Shown: in pieces, positions 24,291 to 32,467 of the stretch | Numbering within the stretch: the first letter of the stretch is position 1 | Layout of the letters: every line of letters begins with the position of its first letter | NCBI GenBank assembly: GCA_964483155.1 | Contig: CAZAAC010000029.1 | Coordinates: forward strand, 1 to 33,565 | Reading direction: 5' to 3' | Source of the DNA: JAAYYM01 sp964483155 | Lineage (GTDB): Bacteria; Bacillota; Clostridia; Lachnospirales; Lachnospiraceae | DNA: 33,565 bases | The notes under the pieces: model-generated | Told to the model about the DNA's origin: nothing | Seen by the model: only the letters and a program-made list of their open reading frames with translations | The model's database searches: none | Position numbers and translations under genes: made by a program

Positions 24291-24815
24291 CTATTGGCAA
24301 TTAATATTCCGGAAAGCCACATCGTAGACAAATTTAGAGCCAAACATATCCTGTATCTTTATAAGAATTTCTTCTTCTAGCCCAGTGGTATTCGCCATGA
24401 CTTCCTCCTTTGTATAACTTCCAATAACAGTAATAATCTCACTCTTGATTAAGCTTTCTTTCGTCGCAAGCATCGGTTGATATTCTTCATAATCTTTATC
24501 CTTTATATTTAAGGAAAGTGAGACCTCAACCAAAGCAAAGTGATCTTCTTCATCTGCACCTTTTTTCAGTGCTATCGTCATTGCATCTTCAATATCATAT
24601 ACTTCCGTATCAGATATTGACACATTCTCGACAGCCTCTTCCTCGCTGGCAATAGCAGAATCTCCCATTTCCAACTCCAATACTGATGCAATATCCGTCA
24701 CTAAAGCAACTGTCTTTTTATTAACAGACACCGTACTAAACATGACGATTCCCGTAAGCGCCAAATTCACAATTAAAAGTGCCAAAATAATAATAGTAAG
24801 CAAATTTCTCTTCAC
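24291..24815 (-). CDS. fliL: Flagellar basal body-associated protein FliL
   Basis: The product is 174 aa. One TM segment (residues ~5-27) is followed by an extracytoplasmic domain with a stomatin-like (SPFH-type) fold in the family (LVEVSLSLNIKDKDYE region). FliL surrounds the stator and supports torque. The call rests on topology, length and position between motB and fliM; the sequence is divergent. Confidence 0.9.
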   Translation of the reverse strand: MKRNLLTIIILALLIVNLALTGIVMFSTVSVNKKTVALVTDIASVLELEMGDSAIASEEEAVENVSISDTEVYDIEDAMTIALKKGADEEDHFALVEVSLSLNIKDKDYEEYQPMLATKESLIKSEIITVIGSYTKEEVMANTTGLEEEILIKIQDMFGSKFVYDVAFRNINCQ

Positions 24816-24837
24816 GTCATATTCCTCCTAGATATCT

Positions 24838-25638
24838 CTAATAAGTACTCAAAGTATGATATATTTTTATTTCGACTCTTCTGTTTTTAGCTCTACCCTC
24901 TACAGATGTATTTTCTGTAACTGGTACATATTCACCTCTGCCTGAATGCTTTATCAAAGCAGGATCAATATTTGTTGTTTCAAGCAGATAATCAAACACC
25001 GATAAAGCTCTTGCGCTCGAAAGTTCATTGTTATTCTCAAAAAACACATTATGAATAGGCACATTATCCGTATGTCCTTCGATTTCAATCAAACTCTGCG
25101 CATATTTTTGTAATATGACGCCTATCTTGTCTAAAATTGGATAAGCTTCTTTTTTAATTGTATCACTTCCTGAATCAAACAGCAACGCTCCATTTAAAGT
25201 TAAAGATACATACTGTGATGTAAAATCAATATCCACCTCTTTACTCATTTCTTCTTCTTCAATGGACTCTTCAATCTTTTCTGCTAATTGTTCGGATTCC
25301 TTTAGCTGCTCTTCCTCTACTTTATCAAATTCATCCTTTGCATCTTCGTCTTCTTTTTCTGACGAATATCCCATTGAGTTCATAAACTGATCTAACTCAT
25401 TCAGCTGACTGACACCATTACTAACCAAGACGCCTTCCCCTATTGATGTTGCTCCCGACGAAAAAATACTGAAATTTTGAGAAAAAGATGCCGCAATTAA
25501 CTCAAATTTTTGGGCATCCACCGAAGACATTGAAAATAATAATACAAAAAAACAGAGCAGCAAGTTCATTAAATCCGAGAATGTATTCATCCAGGCTGCC
25601 CCTGGCTTTACCTCATCCGGCTTTCTTTTAGCTGCCAT
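24838..25638 (-). CDS. motB: Flagellar stator protein MotB
   Basis: The product is 266 aa. A short cytoplasmic tail precedes one TM helix (residues ~19-40) with the ion-binding Asp22 (NTFSDLMNLLL). A plug/linker region rich in Glu is followed by the OmpA-type peptidoglycan-binding domain (EIEGHTDNVPI, then SSARALSVFDYLL, and GRAKNRRVEI). It starts 4 bases after motA. I cannot tell from this sequence whether the coupling ion is H+ or Na+. The linker (about 85-135) is unusually acidic. Confidence 0.96.
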   Translation of the reverse strand: MAAKRKPDEVKPGAAWMNTFSDLMNLLLCFFVLLFSMSSVDAQKFELIAASFSQNFSIFSSGATSIGEGVLVSNGVSQLNELDQFMNSMGYSSEKEDEDAKDEFDKVEEEQLKESEQLAEKIEESIEEEEMSKEVDIDFTSQYVSLTLNGALLFDSGSDTIKKEAYPILDKIGVILQKYAQSLIEIEGHTDNVPIHNVFFENNNELSSARALSVFDYLLETTNIDPALIKHSGRGEYVPVTENTSVEGRAKNRRVEIKIYHTLSTY

Positions 25639-25641
25639 CTA

Positions 25642-26445
25642 TTATTCACCTCCGCCCAAGTCTTTACCCACGCCACTACGTTCACTGGGTGCAAGGAAGG
25701 ATTTCAATTTTTCTTCAATAACCCTAGGATTTTCACCTGCTTGTATTGATAATAGCCCTTCTATGATAATCTCTTTGGCGTTCATTTCTGCTTCATTGTA
25801 ATTCTTTAATTTAGCAGCAGTCGGTATCGCAATCCAGTTTGCAATCATAGAACCATATAAAGTTGTAATCAGGGCTACCGACATATTAGGTCCTATCGTA
25901 GATGCATCATCCATATTTTTAAGCATATTAATCAAGCCAATCAGGGTACCAATCATGCCCCATGCCGGACCCATAGATGCTATATTATCCCAAAATCCAA
26001 TGTTCTGTTTATGTCTCCCCTCTATACTCACTAATTCTGTTTCCAAAATGGCACGAACCAAATCTGGGTCTGTTCCATCAACAATTAACATAATCCCCTT
26101 TTGCAAAAAAATATCATCCAAATCACTGGCTGCTTCCTCTAGCGATAATAGGCCCTCTTTTCTTGCTACATTTGACAAATCGATTATTTTCTGAATAATT
26201 CCTGTCGTATTTAATACCGGAGATTTGAAAATAATAGTAAAGCTTTTCAGCCCACCCAGAAAATCCTTCAGCGTGCATCCCGTTAGTACAGAACAAAATG
26301 TACCACCAATTGTAATCAGCACAGATGAAAAATCATAGAAATTAATTAAGGCCGCAAATCCTAGTGGCCCGGTTGAAATTCCGTATATAATAAGTACCAA
26401 GCATACAAATACCCCTACCAATGATGCAATATCCACGACTCCCAC
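25642..26445 (-). CDS. motA: Flagellar stator protein MotA
   Basis: The product is 267 aa with four TM helices: two near residues 5-50 and two at ~155-205. The MotA signature GPAWGMIGTLIGLINMLKNM lies in the third TM region. It forms the torque-generating ring with MotB. It lies 5 bases after flbD and 4 before motB, so the stator genes are inside the main operon here. In B. subtilis they are elsewhere. Confidence 0.96.
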   Translation of the reverse strand: MGVVDIASLVGVFVCLVLIIYGISTGPLGFAALINFYDFSSVLITIGGTFCSVLTGCTLKDFLGGLKSFTIIFKSPVLNTTGIIQKIIDLSNVARKEGLLSLEEAASDLDDIFLQKGIMLIVDGTDPDLVRAILETELVSIEGRHKQNIGFWDNIASMGPAWGMIGTLIGLINMLKNMDDASTIGPNMSVALITTLYGSMIANWIAIPTAAKLKNYNEAEMNAKEIIIEGLLSIQAGENPRVIEEKLKSFLAPSERSGVGKDLGGGE

Positions 26446-26449
26446 CTAC

Positions 26450-26635
26450 CTAATTCACATAAATATCCCTTTTATAAGATTTTACTAAATTTTTTACCTC
26501 TTGTCTACGTTCTTTTATAATTATTTTTTTTCCATTTGTAAATGAAATAACAGTATCTGGTGTTTCTTCAACGGTCTCAATCAAATCAGGGTTAATCAGA
26601 ATCTGTGAGCCGTTTAACTTAGTTACCTCTATCAT
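26450..26635 (-). CDS. flbD: FlbD/SwrD-like small flagellar protein
   Basis: The product is 61 aa beginning MIEVTKLNGSQILINPDLIE, the classic FlbD/SwrD (YlzI) start, followed by TPDTVISFTNGKKIIIKE. In B. subtilis SwrD raises motor torque for swarming. I chose ATG 26635 over the ATG at 26680 because homologues start at MIEVTKL and GGCGGGTG lies ahead. It is adjacent to motA, in keeping with a stator role. Confidence 0.92.
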   Translation of the reverse strand: MIEVTKLNGSQILINPDLIETVEETPDTVISFTNGKKIIIKERRQEVKNLVKSYKRDIYVN

Positions 26636-26686
26636 ATCTTCACACCCGCCTTTATTATTCATGCTTACATAAATAGACATTTGAAA

Positions 26687-26716
26687 ATAGGGGAACTATA
26701 TTCATAGCTCCCCTAT
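26687..26716 (-). other. Strong hairpin between flgE and flbD
   Basis: ATAGGGGAGCTAT and ATAGTTCCCCTAT pair on the minus strand as a 13-bp stem with one G-U wobble and a 4-base loop. Only four T follow, so it may be a leaky terminator or an mRNA-stabilising structure downstream of the abundant hook protein gene. On the plus strand a six-T run follows, but no plus-strand gene ends there. Confidence 0.75.
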
Positions 26717-26752
26717 ACTGTTTTTTAAATATAAAGCGTACTTCTATTTTCT

Positions 26753-28207
26753 TTATCTCTTCAGATTAACCAATTCTTCTATCATCGTATCTGAAACTGT
26801 TATAATACGACTATTCGCCTGAAATCCACGCTGTGTGGTAATCATTTCAGTAAACTCTGCTGACAAATCAACATTTGACATTTCTAAAACACCTGTCGAC
26901 ATACTTCCACCATCTGCATCTACTTCTTTTCCAATGCCATCAAAAGCGCCTGAGTTCTGTGTTGCACTGTAAAGATTTTCACCCTCTTTTTCGAGACCGG
27001 ATGGGTTTGCAAATGTCGCAACTGCAATCTGTCCAAGAAGTTTTGTTGTGCCATTATCATATGATGCAAAAATTTTACCACTCGTCTCGATTGAAACCCC
27101 TGACATTTCTCCTAGTTTTCGGCCTGCAAAATTGCCATCATAATCACCATATACTGCATTAACTGTTGATGTCCCATTATTGTCGTACATCGTTGATGTC
27201 TTCATGCTTACCCCAATTGTAGCTGCAAAATTATCATATGCTGCTGTATCAAATGTCATCAGGGGTGTATCTATATCGTCTGTCGTCTGTGCATTAAATC
27301 CAGTGCTGTCTGTGAACCCCAGATAAGAGCCATCGGCAGTACTATATGACAACACGATTGCGTTGGGTGCAGTTGCGCTTCCACCATTAATCGTCACGAT
27401 ATCTTCCAAGTCAACCGCCGTTCCTGATAAATCCGAATAATAATCAGGTAGTGAAACTGTTGTCGATTTCCCGTTCTCTTGTATAACTGTAGTAATATCT
27501 TCAAGTGTCATTCTATAGGACCCCTCAGCCAAAGCAACTCCAGCTGTATCTAGGGATGAAACAGAATATTTAGCAATATAGCTGTAGCCGAGATTATCAT
27601 AAAATGTAAGATTTATGCTTTGACCCGCAACTGTATTCACATTAGAGCTGTTCTTATCAATAATACCTGTTATATAAGACTTCGTAGTTGCTTCTGGTGG
27701 AGATGTCATGTTTTCTGCTGACATAATTTTCAATGCTGATACGGTATCTTTCTTAATCGTTCCCGGATTCGCATCATCCTCCTGCCAACCCATTACCGTA
27801 TATCCATTTGTCGTCATTGCAAGATTTCCTTGTCCATCTACATAAAATGTACCTGCTCTTGAAAAATAATTTTCTGAGCCGCTGCTTACAACAAAGAAGG
27901 AGTCTCCTGTGATTTTAATATCAAAAGGATTACCTGTTGTCTGCGTCGCTCCTGCTGTTGTAATATTTGCTGTAATAGCACCTCCTACAACGCCTAGTCC
28001 GATTTGTTTTGCATTAATACCCGCACGACCTGTTCCTGCATTTGCGCCTGAAGCGCTTTGTGTTGTTTGGTACATCAGTTCACTAAAAGTCATAGAACTC
28101 GACTTATAAGCGACTGTATTGACATTAGCGATATTATTACCGATAACGTCCATTCTTGTCTGGTGTGTTTTGAGACCTGATACACCAGAATAAAGTGATC
28201 TCATCAT
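26753..28207 (-). CDS. flgE: Flagellar hook protein FlgE
   Basis: The product is 484 aa, longer than B. subtilis FlgE. It has the N-terminal rod/hook motif (SLYSGVSGLKTHQTRMDVIG, then NNIANVNTVAYKSS), a variable surface-exposed middle rich in Ser/Thr, and the C-terminal helix (TQRGFQANSRIITVSDTMIE) that packs in the hook core. It polymerises under the FlgD cap. AAGGAGGT lies 9 bases before the ATG at 28207. The 115-base leader contains two hairpins. Confidence 0.96.
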   Translation of the reverse strand: MMRSLYSGVSGLKTHQTRMDVIGNNIANVNTVAYKSSSMTFSELMYQTTQSASGANAGTGRAGINAKQIGLGVVGGAITANITTAGATQTTGNPFDIKITGDSFFVVSSGSENYFSRAGTFYVDGQGNLAMTTNGYTVMGWQEDDANPGTIKKDTVSALKIMSAENMTSPPEATTKSYITGIIDKNSSNVNTVAGQSINLTFYDNLGYSYIAKYSVSSLDTAGVALAEGSYRMTLEDITTVIQENGKSTTVSLPDYYSDLSGTAVDLEDIVTINGGSATAPNAIVLSYSTADGSYLGFTDSTGFNAQTTDDIDTPLMTFDTAAYDNFAATIGVSMKTSTMYDNNGTSTVNAVYGDYDGNFAGRKLGEMSGVSIETSGKIFASYDNGTTKLLGQIAVATFANPSGLEKEGENLYSATQNSGAFDGIGKEVDADGGSMSTGVLEMSNVDLSAEFTEMITTQRGFQANSRIITVSDTMIEELVNLKR

Positions 28208-28247
28208 AACTAAATGACCTCCTTAGCTATTATAAATTTTGCAATTG

Positions 28248-28301
28248 CGATGCTATTACTATTTTTTGCATCGATTGGTTCTCTCTGTCATTCAAGAACC
28301 A
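28248..28301 (-). other. Two small hairpins in the flgE leader
   Basis: One stem is CGATGC/GCATCG (28248-28253 with 28268-28273, 14-base loop). The other is TGGTTCT/AGAACCA (28276-28282 with 28295-28301). Both lie between the TIGR02530 gene and the flgE ribosome binding site. They are short and their role is unknown. Confidence 0.45.
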
Positions 28302-28322
28302 CTAGCCTCCATTAAGGTCCGG

Positions 28323-28730
28323 CTACATAATAACTGCTCCATCAATATTGGTAAATACATTTTCATTTGTTTCTGTTTTGTCCATTGCAGTAATAACGGT
28401 ATTATTTTTTATATTGACAATGAATGCCAATTGATCCACAATGACTAATGATTCGTTGATTCCCTTCTCATTCGCTTTCTTTGTACCCGCATTTAATCTA
28501 TCGATTTGTTCATCTGATAATTCAATATTTCTATCTGTCAGCCGGTTTGCTGCATGTTTTGAAAACTTTAGCGTATCCGTCTGAACTGCTGCCTCGCTAC
28601 GCTGTTGTTTCAATATTTCTTCAAATGATAAATGATCGGTTGTTGTAGCTTGCTGCGTGGTACTACTTCCTTGTAAATACTGGTTGGTTATCTGCTCAAT
28701 GGAGGGGAATTGACTATTTACTATCTTCAT
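28323..28730 (-). CDS. TIGR02530-type flagellar operon protein
   Basis: The product is 135 aa, hydrophilic, without TM segments. The central block FSKHAANRLTDRNIELSDEQ, and VVDQLAFIVNIKNNTVITAM further on, are the signature of the uncharacterised flagellar operon protein family TIGR02530. It is found between flgD and flgE in many Firmicutes. A role in hook or rod assembly is assumed from position only. Confidence 0.9.
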   Translation of the reverse strand: MKIVNSQFPSIEQITNQYLQGSSTTQQATTTDHLSFEEILKQQRSEAAVQTDTLKFSKHAANRLTDRNIELSDEQIDRLNAGTKKANEKGINESLVIVDQLAFIVNIKNNTVITAMDKTETNENVFTNIDGAVIM

Positions 28731-28756
28731 CCCGATTCATCTCCTTTATCCTACTG

Positions 28757-29593
28757 TCATGCAAGAAGTTCTTCCATCTTTGCTTCATACTCCTTTAATT
28801 TTGACAAAGTACTTTCTCCGACAGCTTTCTGCAACGGCGCTGGCATATCATCATATGTCTCCCGCAATGTTGTTATTTTTTCCTGGTCGCTTGCTGTTAA
28901 TTCGCTTAGTGAAGGTAATGCATTGACTGAGGCTGTATACTCTTCTGCTTCAGTTTTTAAAAGGTCTGTCATCTTTGTTTCATACTCTTGAAATGATTTG
29001 TAAAGATCGCTTGCCACAAATGTTTTTTGATATGCTGTCATATCATCATATACTTCTCGCAAGCTCGCAAGCCCTTCAGAATAAGCAACCGTCAGATTTC
29101 CAATTGTCGGCAGTTCTTTAATTGCTGCCGCAAACTCTGTTGCCAAACTATAAGCTGCAAGATACTCCTCATCTGCCACCGTATCAAGATCGTCTATAGA
29201 ATAAAGGGAACCGTCAATAGATAAATAAGGTTTTCCGTTTTCATATACGACATAGTCTACTTTGCCTGACACATAATTGGTTTCACCAGTTGATTCAGAG
29301 GTAACTTTCATAATAACCTGCTGTCCAACCAAAGCAGAGGCTCTTTGCAAATCCATAGAACTGCTTAGGTTCTGCATTTCTTCCAATTCTGAAAAAGTTG
29401 CAAATTGGGATATATACTCGGTGTTTGACGTCGGTTCCAGCGGATCCTGATATTTCATCTGCGCTACTAATAATTGTAAAAATGCATCTTTATCGAGCGT
29501 AGTGCTACTCTCAGTTTTCGCTGATGATAATGATGACGATGATGCTGTAATATCCTGTATCACTCCTTTTACTACTGGTGCTGTTAAACTCAT
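28757..29593 (-). CDS. flgD: Hook cap protein FlgD with duplicated C-terminal extension
   Basis: The product is 278 aa, about twice B. subtilis FlgD (~140). Residues 1-~148 are the normal FlgD with LDKDAFLQLLVAQMKYQDPL and TEYISQFATFSELEEM, then SALVGQ. Residues 155-212 and 220-277 are two copies of a ~58-residue helical repeat, aligned without gaps at roughly 40% identity (shared LP...LT...LRE.YDDM...EYE.KM..LL). Such repeats are familiar from Firmicutes surface proteins. FlgD caps the growing hook, so the extension would be outside the cell. The ATG follows GGAG, 24 bases after fliK. Confidence 0.95.
   Translation of the reverse strand: MSLTAPVVKGVIQDITASSSSLSSAKTESSTTLDKDAFLQLLVAQMKYQDPLEPTSNTEYISQFATFSELEEMQNLSSSMDLQRASALVGQQVIMKVTSESTGETNYVSGKVDYVVYENGKPYLSIDGSLYSIDDLDTVADEEYLAAYSLATEFAAAIKELPTIGNLTVAYSEGLASLREVYDDMTAYQKTFVASDLYKSFQEYETKMTDLLKTEAEEYTASVNALPSLSELTASDQEKITTLRETYDDMPAPLQKAVGESTLSKLKEYEAKMEELLA
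28760..29131 (-). repeat. Two-copy ~58-residue helical repeat in FlgD
   Basis: Residues 155-278 encode two tandem copies separated by seven residues. The repeats share the LPxxxxLT start, the LRExYDDM core and the EYExKMxxLL end. Protein similarity is clear but nucleotide identity has decayed, so the duplication is not recent. Confidence 0.85.
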
Positions 29594-29617
29594 GATTATT
29601 TCTCCTTTCTTTCCTTA

Positions 29618-30982
29618 TCACGCGGAATAATCAACGCTGTTTCCATTAACGGTCATTATGTCAGCAGCTAACTGCTCTGCTTCCGTTAATTCTTCTGGCA
29701 AACCCTCTAAATCATTTAAATTAATTTGCCGTCTACCTCTTCTAAAATCATTTTTGTTGGCATCTTCTTCAGAAAACTCATTACTAAAGCTTCTGCTTAA
29801 ATCATGATCTTCTACTGTTACTTCTATGGACTCTACTTTTAGCCCCTGCTCATTAAGCCTATCCTTGAGCTGTACTAATTGTGTTTCGAGTGCTGCTTTT
29901 ACTGCTTCATTTTGTACAATAAACTGTGCCGTAATGGCTCCATTCTGAGATGTCACATGAGCACTTACAGTCCCCATACTTTCTGGATGTAACTTTAACT
30001 CAATAGATGTTGTGTCGGCATTTACATTAACTTTAATGTAATCCGTAACCTGTCTCAGTATTTCCTGCCCATCTACCTTTGCAAACTCTTTCACTGTTTC
30101 TACAATGTCACCAACACTATTTGTTGTCGTTTGTGTTGTCGTTCCTAAAAACTCTTGCTGTTCAGCTTCGCCATAATCCATCTTTGACCGTTCATTTTCT
30201 GAACCTTCTGTTTTGGGTACCAAAAAACTGCCTTCTTTACTTTCTGTGGATTTTGATACGGCTACATCATCCGCTTTATTTACCTCAACCGTGACTACTT
30301 TCTCTCCCGCTTCTACAGGTATTGCCTTTCCTTCTTGCTGCTCAGGCAATTCTTGCATTTGTGGTTCATTATTGTCACCGACCTTGCTGATTAGCTCTGC
30401 AAATTCCTCATTTGTAAGTGCAAACTGTTCTTTGATAGCTGTCGTTAATTCCTCTGCCATCTGCATAAGCTGCTTCACATCTGTATACAATTCTTCATTT
30501 GTTAACAATGTTAGTGCATCTCCGCTGCCTGTCAGTTCGACCATAAGGTTCATTACATTATTGGGCTCTAGTAAATCTGTGATATTTAATCCTAGCGTTT
30601 CCATTGCAGTTAGTAATTCTTCTTCCGAGATATTAAGTTTATCCATAACTGCTACTACTATCTTTGCAGCAGCTTCCTCAACTGCACTCTCAATCTCTTC
30701 GATTGGTTTCTCAGTCTCTGTAGCTTGTTTCAGCTTTTCAGCAACTCTACTGTCTTCCTTCAAGACCTTCTTGCTTGAATCGTCTACAGCTGATTTGCTC
30801 GTCTGCTTTACATCCGGTGTTTTTGATGTAGCACCCTGATGATTTGTGTCGTCGGACTTTTCTGCCGTTTCACTCATCACTTGGACAAATTCATTTGGTA
30901 CTTTTTCTGCTGAACTTGTTGCTCTGGTACTTGTAACACTCATAAATAACGCTTTCACGTCCGTTACCGGTGTGCTAGTCAT
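29618..30982 (-). CDS. fliK: Flagellar hook-length control protein FliK
   Basis: The product is 454 aa. The N-terminal two thirds are long, acidic and low in conservation, as expected for the molecular ruler. The C-terminal Flg_hook domain (~320-400) has ADTTSIELKLHPESMGTVSA and a downstream QFIVQNEAVKAALETQL. It measures hook length and triggers the FlhB export switch. I chose ATG 30982, after AAGGAGG, over the ATG at 31003 that contains that site. A sigma-28-type promoter lies about 100 bases upstream. Confidence 0.94.
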   Translation of the reverse strand: MTSTPVTDVKALFMSVTSTRATSSAEKVPNEFVQVMSETAEKSDDTNHQGATSKTPDVKQTSKSAVDDSSKKVLKEDSRVAEKLKQATETEKPIEEIESAVEEAAAKIVVAVMDKLNISEEELLTAMETLGLNITDLLEPNNVMNLMVELTGSGDALTLLTNEELYTDVKQLMQMAEELTTAIKEQFALTNEEFAELISKVGDNNEPQMQELPEQQEGKAIPVEAGEKVVTVEVNKADDVAVSKSTESKEGSFLVPKTEGSENERSKMDYGEAEQQEFLGTTTQTTTNSVGDIVETVKEFAKVDGQEILRQVTDYIKVNVNADTTSIELKLHPESMGTVSAHVTSQNGAITAQFIVQNEAVKAALETQLVQLKDRLNEQGLKVESIEVTVEDHDLSRSFSNEFSEEDANKNDFRRGRRQINLNDLEGLPEELTEAEQLAADIMTVNGNSVDYSA

Positions 30983-31030
30983 CCAAATTCCTCCTTTCTT
31001 CATTCAATTGTCAATGTTCAAAATACTATA

Positions 31031-31076
31031 ATATCCCTGCAGAGTTATTATGATTCATATCCCTTCAGCGTTATTA
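31031..31076. repeat. 20-bp direct repeat in the fliK leader
   Basis: ATATCCCTGCAGAGTTATTA (31031-31050) and ATATCCCTTCAGCGTTATTA (31057-31076) match at 18 of 20 positions and are 26 bp apart. They lie between the sigma-28-type promoter and the fliK start, in otherwise noncoding DNA. Confidence 0.85.
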
Positions 31077-31082
31077 CTATTA

Positions 31083-31110
31083 ATATCGGCAATATTACTT
31101 AGAAACCTTA
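31083..31110 (-). promoter_or_regulatory. Sigma-28 (sigma-D) type promoter upstream of fliK
   Basis: On the minus strand TAAG (31110-31107) is followed by a 16-bp spacer and GCCGATAT (31090-31083). The -10 box is identical to the sigma-D consensus and the -35 box differs by one base from TAAA. It lies just past the motE-type gene stop at 31135 and would start transcription near 31076, in the direct repeat. Confidence 0.7.
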
Positions 31111-31134
31111 TAACACAGGTCTCTATTTTTAAGG

Positions 31135-31971
31135 TTAATTATCAGGATCCATAATCTTAGTAATTTTTGATGCAAGCGCTGCATCCATAACACCTAATAT
31201 CTTTGCACGATCATCTGGATCCATTGCTCCTAATATCTTCGCAGTTAATTCTAAGTTATCCGGCATTTGTTCAAATATTGCTGCCGCCTGCTTTGGTTTC
31301 ATTTGCGAATACGCCTGTACATACTCATCCAACATCTTATTGGCTTCAATCTGTTGTACAACCTGCTTATACAAGTATTCCGCGGTTGTAGGATCTATAC
31401 TTTCGTAATATGACTTATATGCCTCTATATCTGGTGCATTTTCTGCAAATACCACCTCTTCATAAAATTCCGTCTTTATTTTCTGAAATTCTACCTGGTT
31501 ATCTTCAAAGGTCTGCAGTCTTTTAATCTCTTCTTTAAGCGCAGTTACTTCATCGTCACTTGTAGTCGGCGTCGCAAGCTTTGACTGTTCCAATTCCTTC
31601 TTTAGACGCTCTATCTCATCCACTGCCTCTTCAATCGAATCATACTCAGAAGCTTCCTCTATTATATTATCTTCCTCAATATCCGGCAGTATCTTATTTA
31701 TAACTGGTACATCCTTTAATATCGGGCGTAACACTGATGATCCAAATCCGCCCACATCCAGTTTAATGAGTAGACCTAAAATCGCCAGCCATATCAGCAC
31801 AATAAAAAACGTGATTAAGACAATAGAAAAAGTGCCGCCCTCTTCCTCAATATCTGCATCATCATAAGGAGTACTACTAACAGGTGGCAGTTCTGTTGCT
31901 TTTCCCTTTTTTCCGAAAAGCTTTTTCTTTTCTTTTGGTTGTTCCTCTTCCTCTTCTTCTCTTAATGCCAT
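31135..31971 (-). CDS. MotE / YlxF-type flagellar chaperone-like membrane protein
   Basis: The product is 278 aa. A very charged N-terminus (residues 1-46) precedes one TM helix (47-69). A long coiled-coil region (~110-165) follows, and the C-terminal ~65 residues resemble the MgtE N-terminal domain (KPKQAAAIFEQMPDNLELTA, then ILGAMDPDDRAKILGVMDAA). This layout matches YlxF of B. subtilis and MotE-type proteins, which lie between fliJ and fliK. The MgtE channel domain is absent, so it is not a transporter. Confidence 0.85.
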   Translation of the reverse strand: MALREEEEEEQPKEKKKLFGKKGKATELPPVSSTPYDDADIEEEGGTFSIVLITFFIVLIWLAILGLLIKLDVGGFGSSVLRPILKDVPVINKILPDIEEDNIIEEASEYDSIEEAVDEIERLKKELEQSKLATPTTSDDEVTALKEEIKRLQTFEDNQVEFQKIKTEFYEEVVFAENAPDIEAYKSYYESIDPTTAEYLYKQVVQQIEANKMLDEYVQAYSQMKPKQAAAIFEQMPDNLELTAKILGAMDPDDRAKILGVMDAALASKITKIMDPDN

Positions 31972-31991
31972 TTTCTTTTCCTTTGCTTCAG

Positions 31992-32447
31992 CTATTCTTC
32001 TCTTTTTAATCCAATCCCGTAACGATAACTCGTCAACTCATCTATTTCTTTTTTTTCTTTTGTATTTTCTTCCTGCACAAATTCTTCAAAATTCTTTTCT
32101 TTCAATTTCTCATGCATTTTTCGCTCTACCATAGCATTTTGTAATTTTATCCTTGCTACTTCCACTTTACGTTCTACAACTTTCACCTGAAGCAACTGCT
32201 CCGCTATTCTTTTCTTCATAGCCTCAACTGCTTCTTCATTTTCCCTGATTTCTCTGATTTGAAGTTGCTTCTCAAGTAACCTGACAATTTCTTCTTCATA
32301 ATCAAGTTTTCTCTTCTTTAATCCTGAAAGTTTTTCCTTTTCTTCCATCAGTTCTTTATTGGCAATTGCAAACTCAACCTTAGCCTGTTCCTCAAGCCTG
32401 TTCTTAATATTTAATATATTCTGCATACGATAAACAAACTTTGCCAT
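31992..32447 (-). CDS. fliJ: Flagellar export protein FliJ
   Basis: The product is 151 aa and is almost wholly helical, with heptad-like charged sequence and no Pro or Gly in the core. This is the expected antiparallel coiled coil of FliJ, the central stalk of the FliI ATPase ring. The N-terminus MAKFVYRMQNILNIKNRLEE is typical. It lies 20 bases after fliI. Sequence conservation is weak in the family, so position is part of the evidence. Confidence 0.9.
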   Translation of the reverse strand: MAKFVYRMQNILNIKNRLEEQAKVEFAIANKELMEEKEKLSGLKKRKLDYEEEIVRLLEKQLQIREIRENEEAVEAMKKRIAEQLLQVKVVERKVEVARIKLQNAMVERKMHEKLKEKNFEEFVQEENTKEKKEIDELTSYRYGIGLKREE

Positions 32448-32467
32448 TCTGTAAATACCTCATATTA

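Noticed and set aside
30213..30839. 208-codon plus-strand reading frame antisense to fliK
   Set aside because: The product would be Ser/Thr-rich low complexity, a shadow of the acidic fliK ruler region, with no domain.
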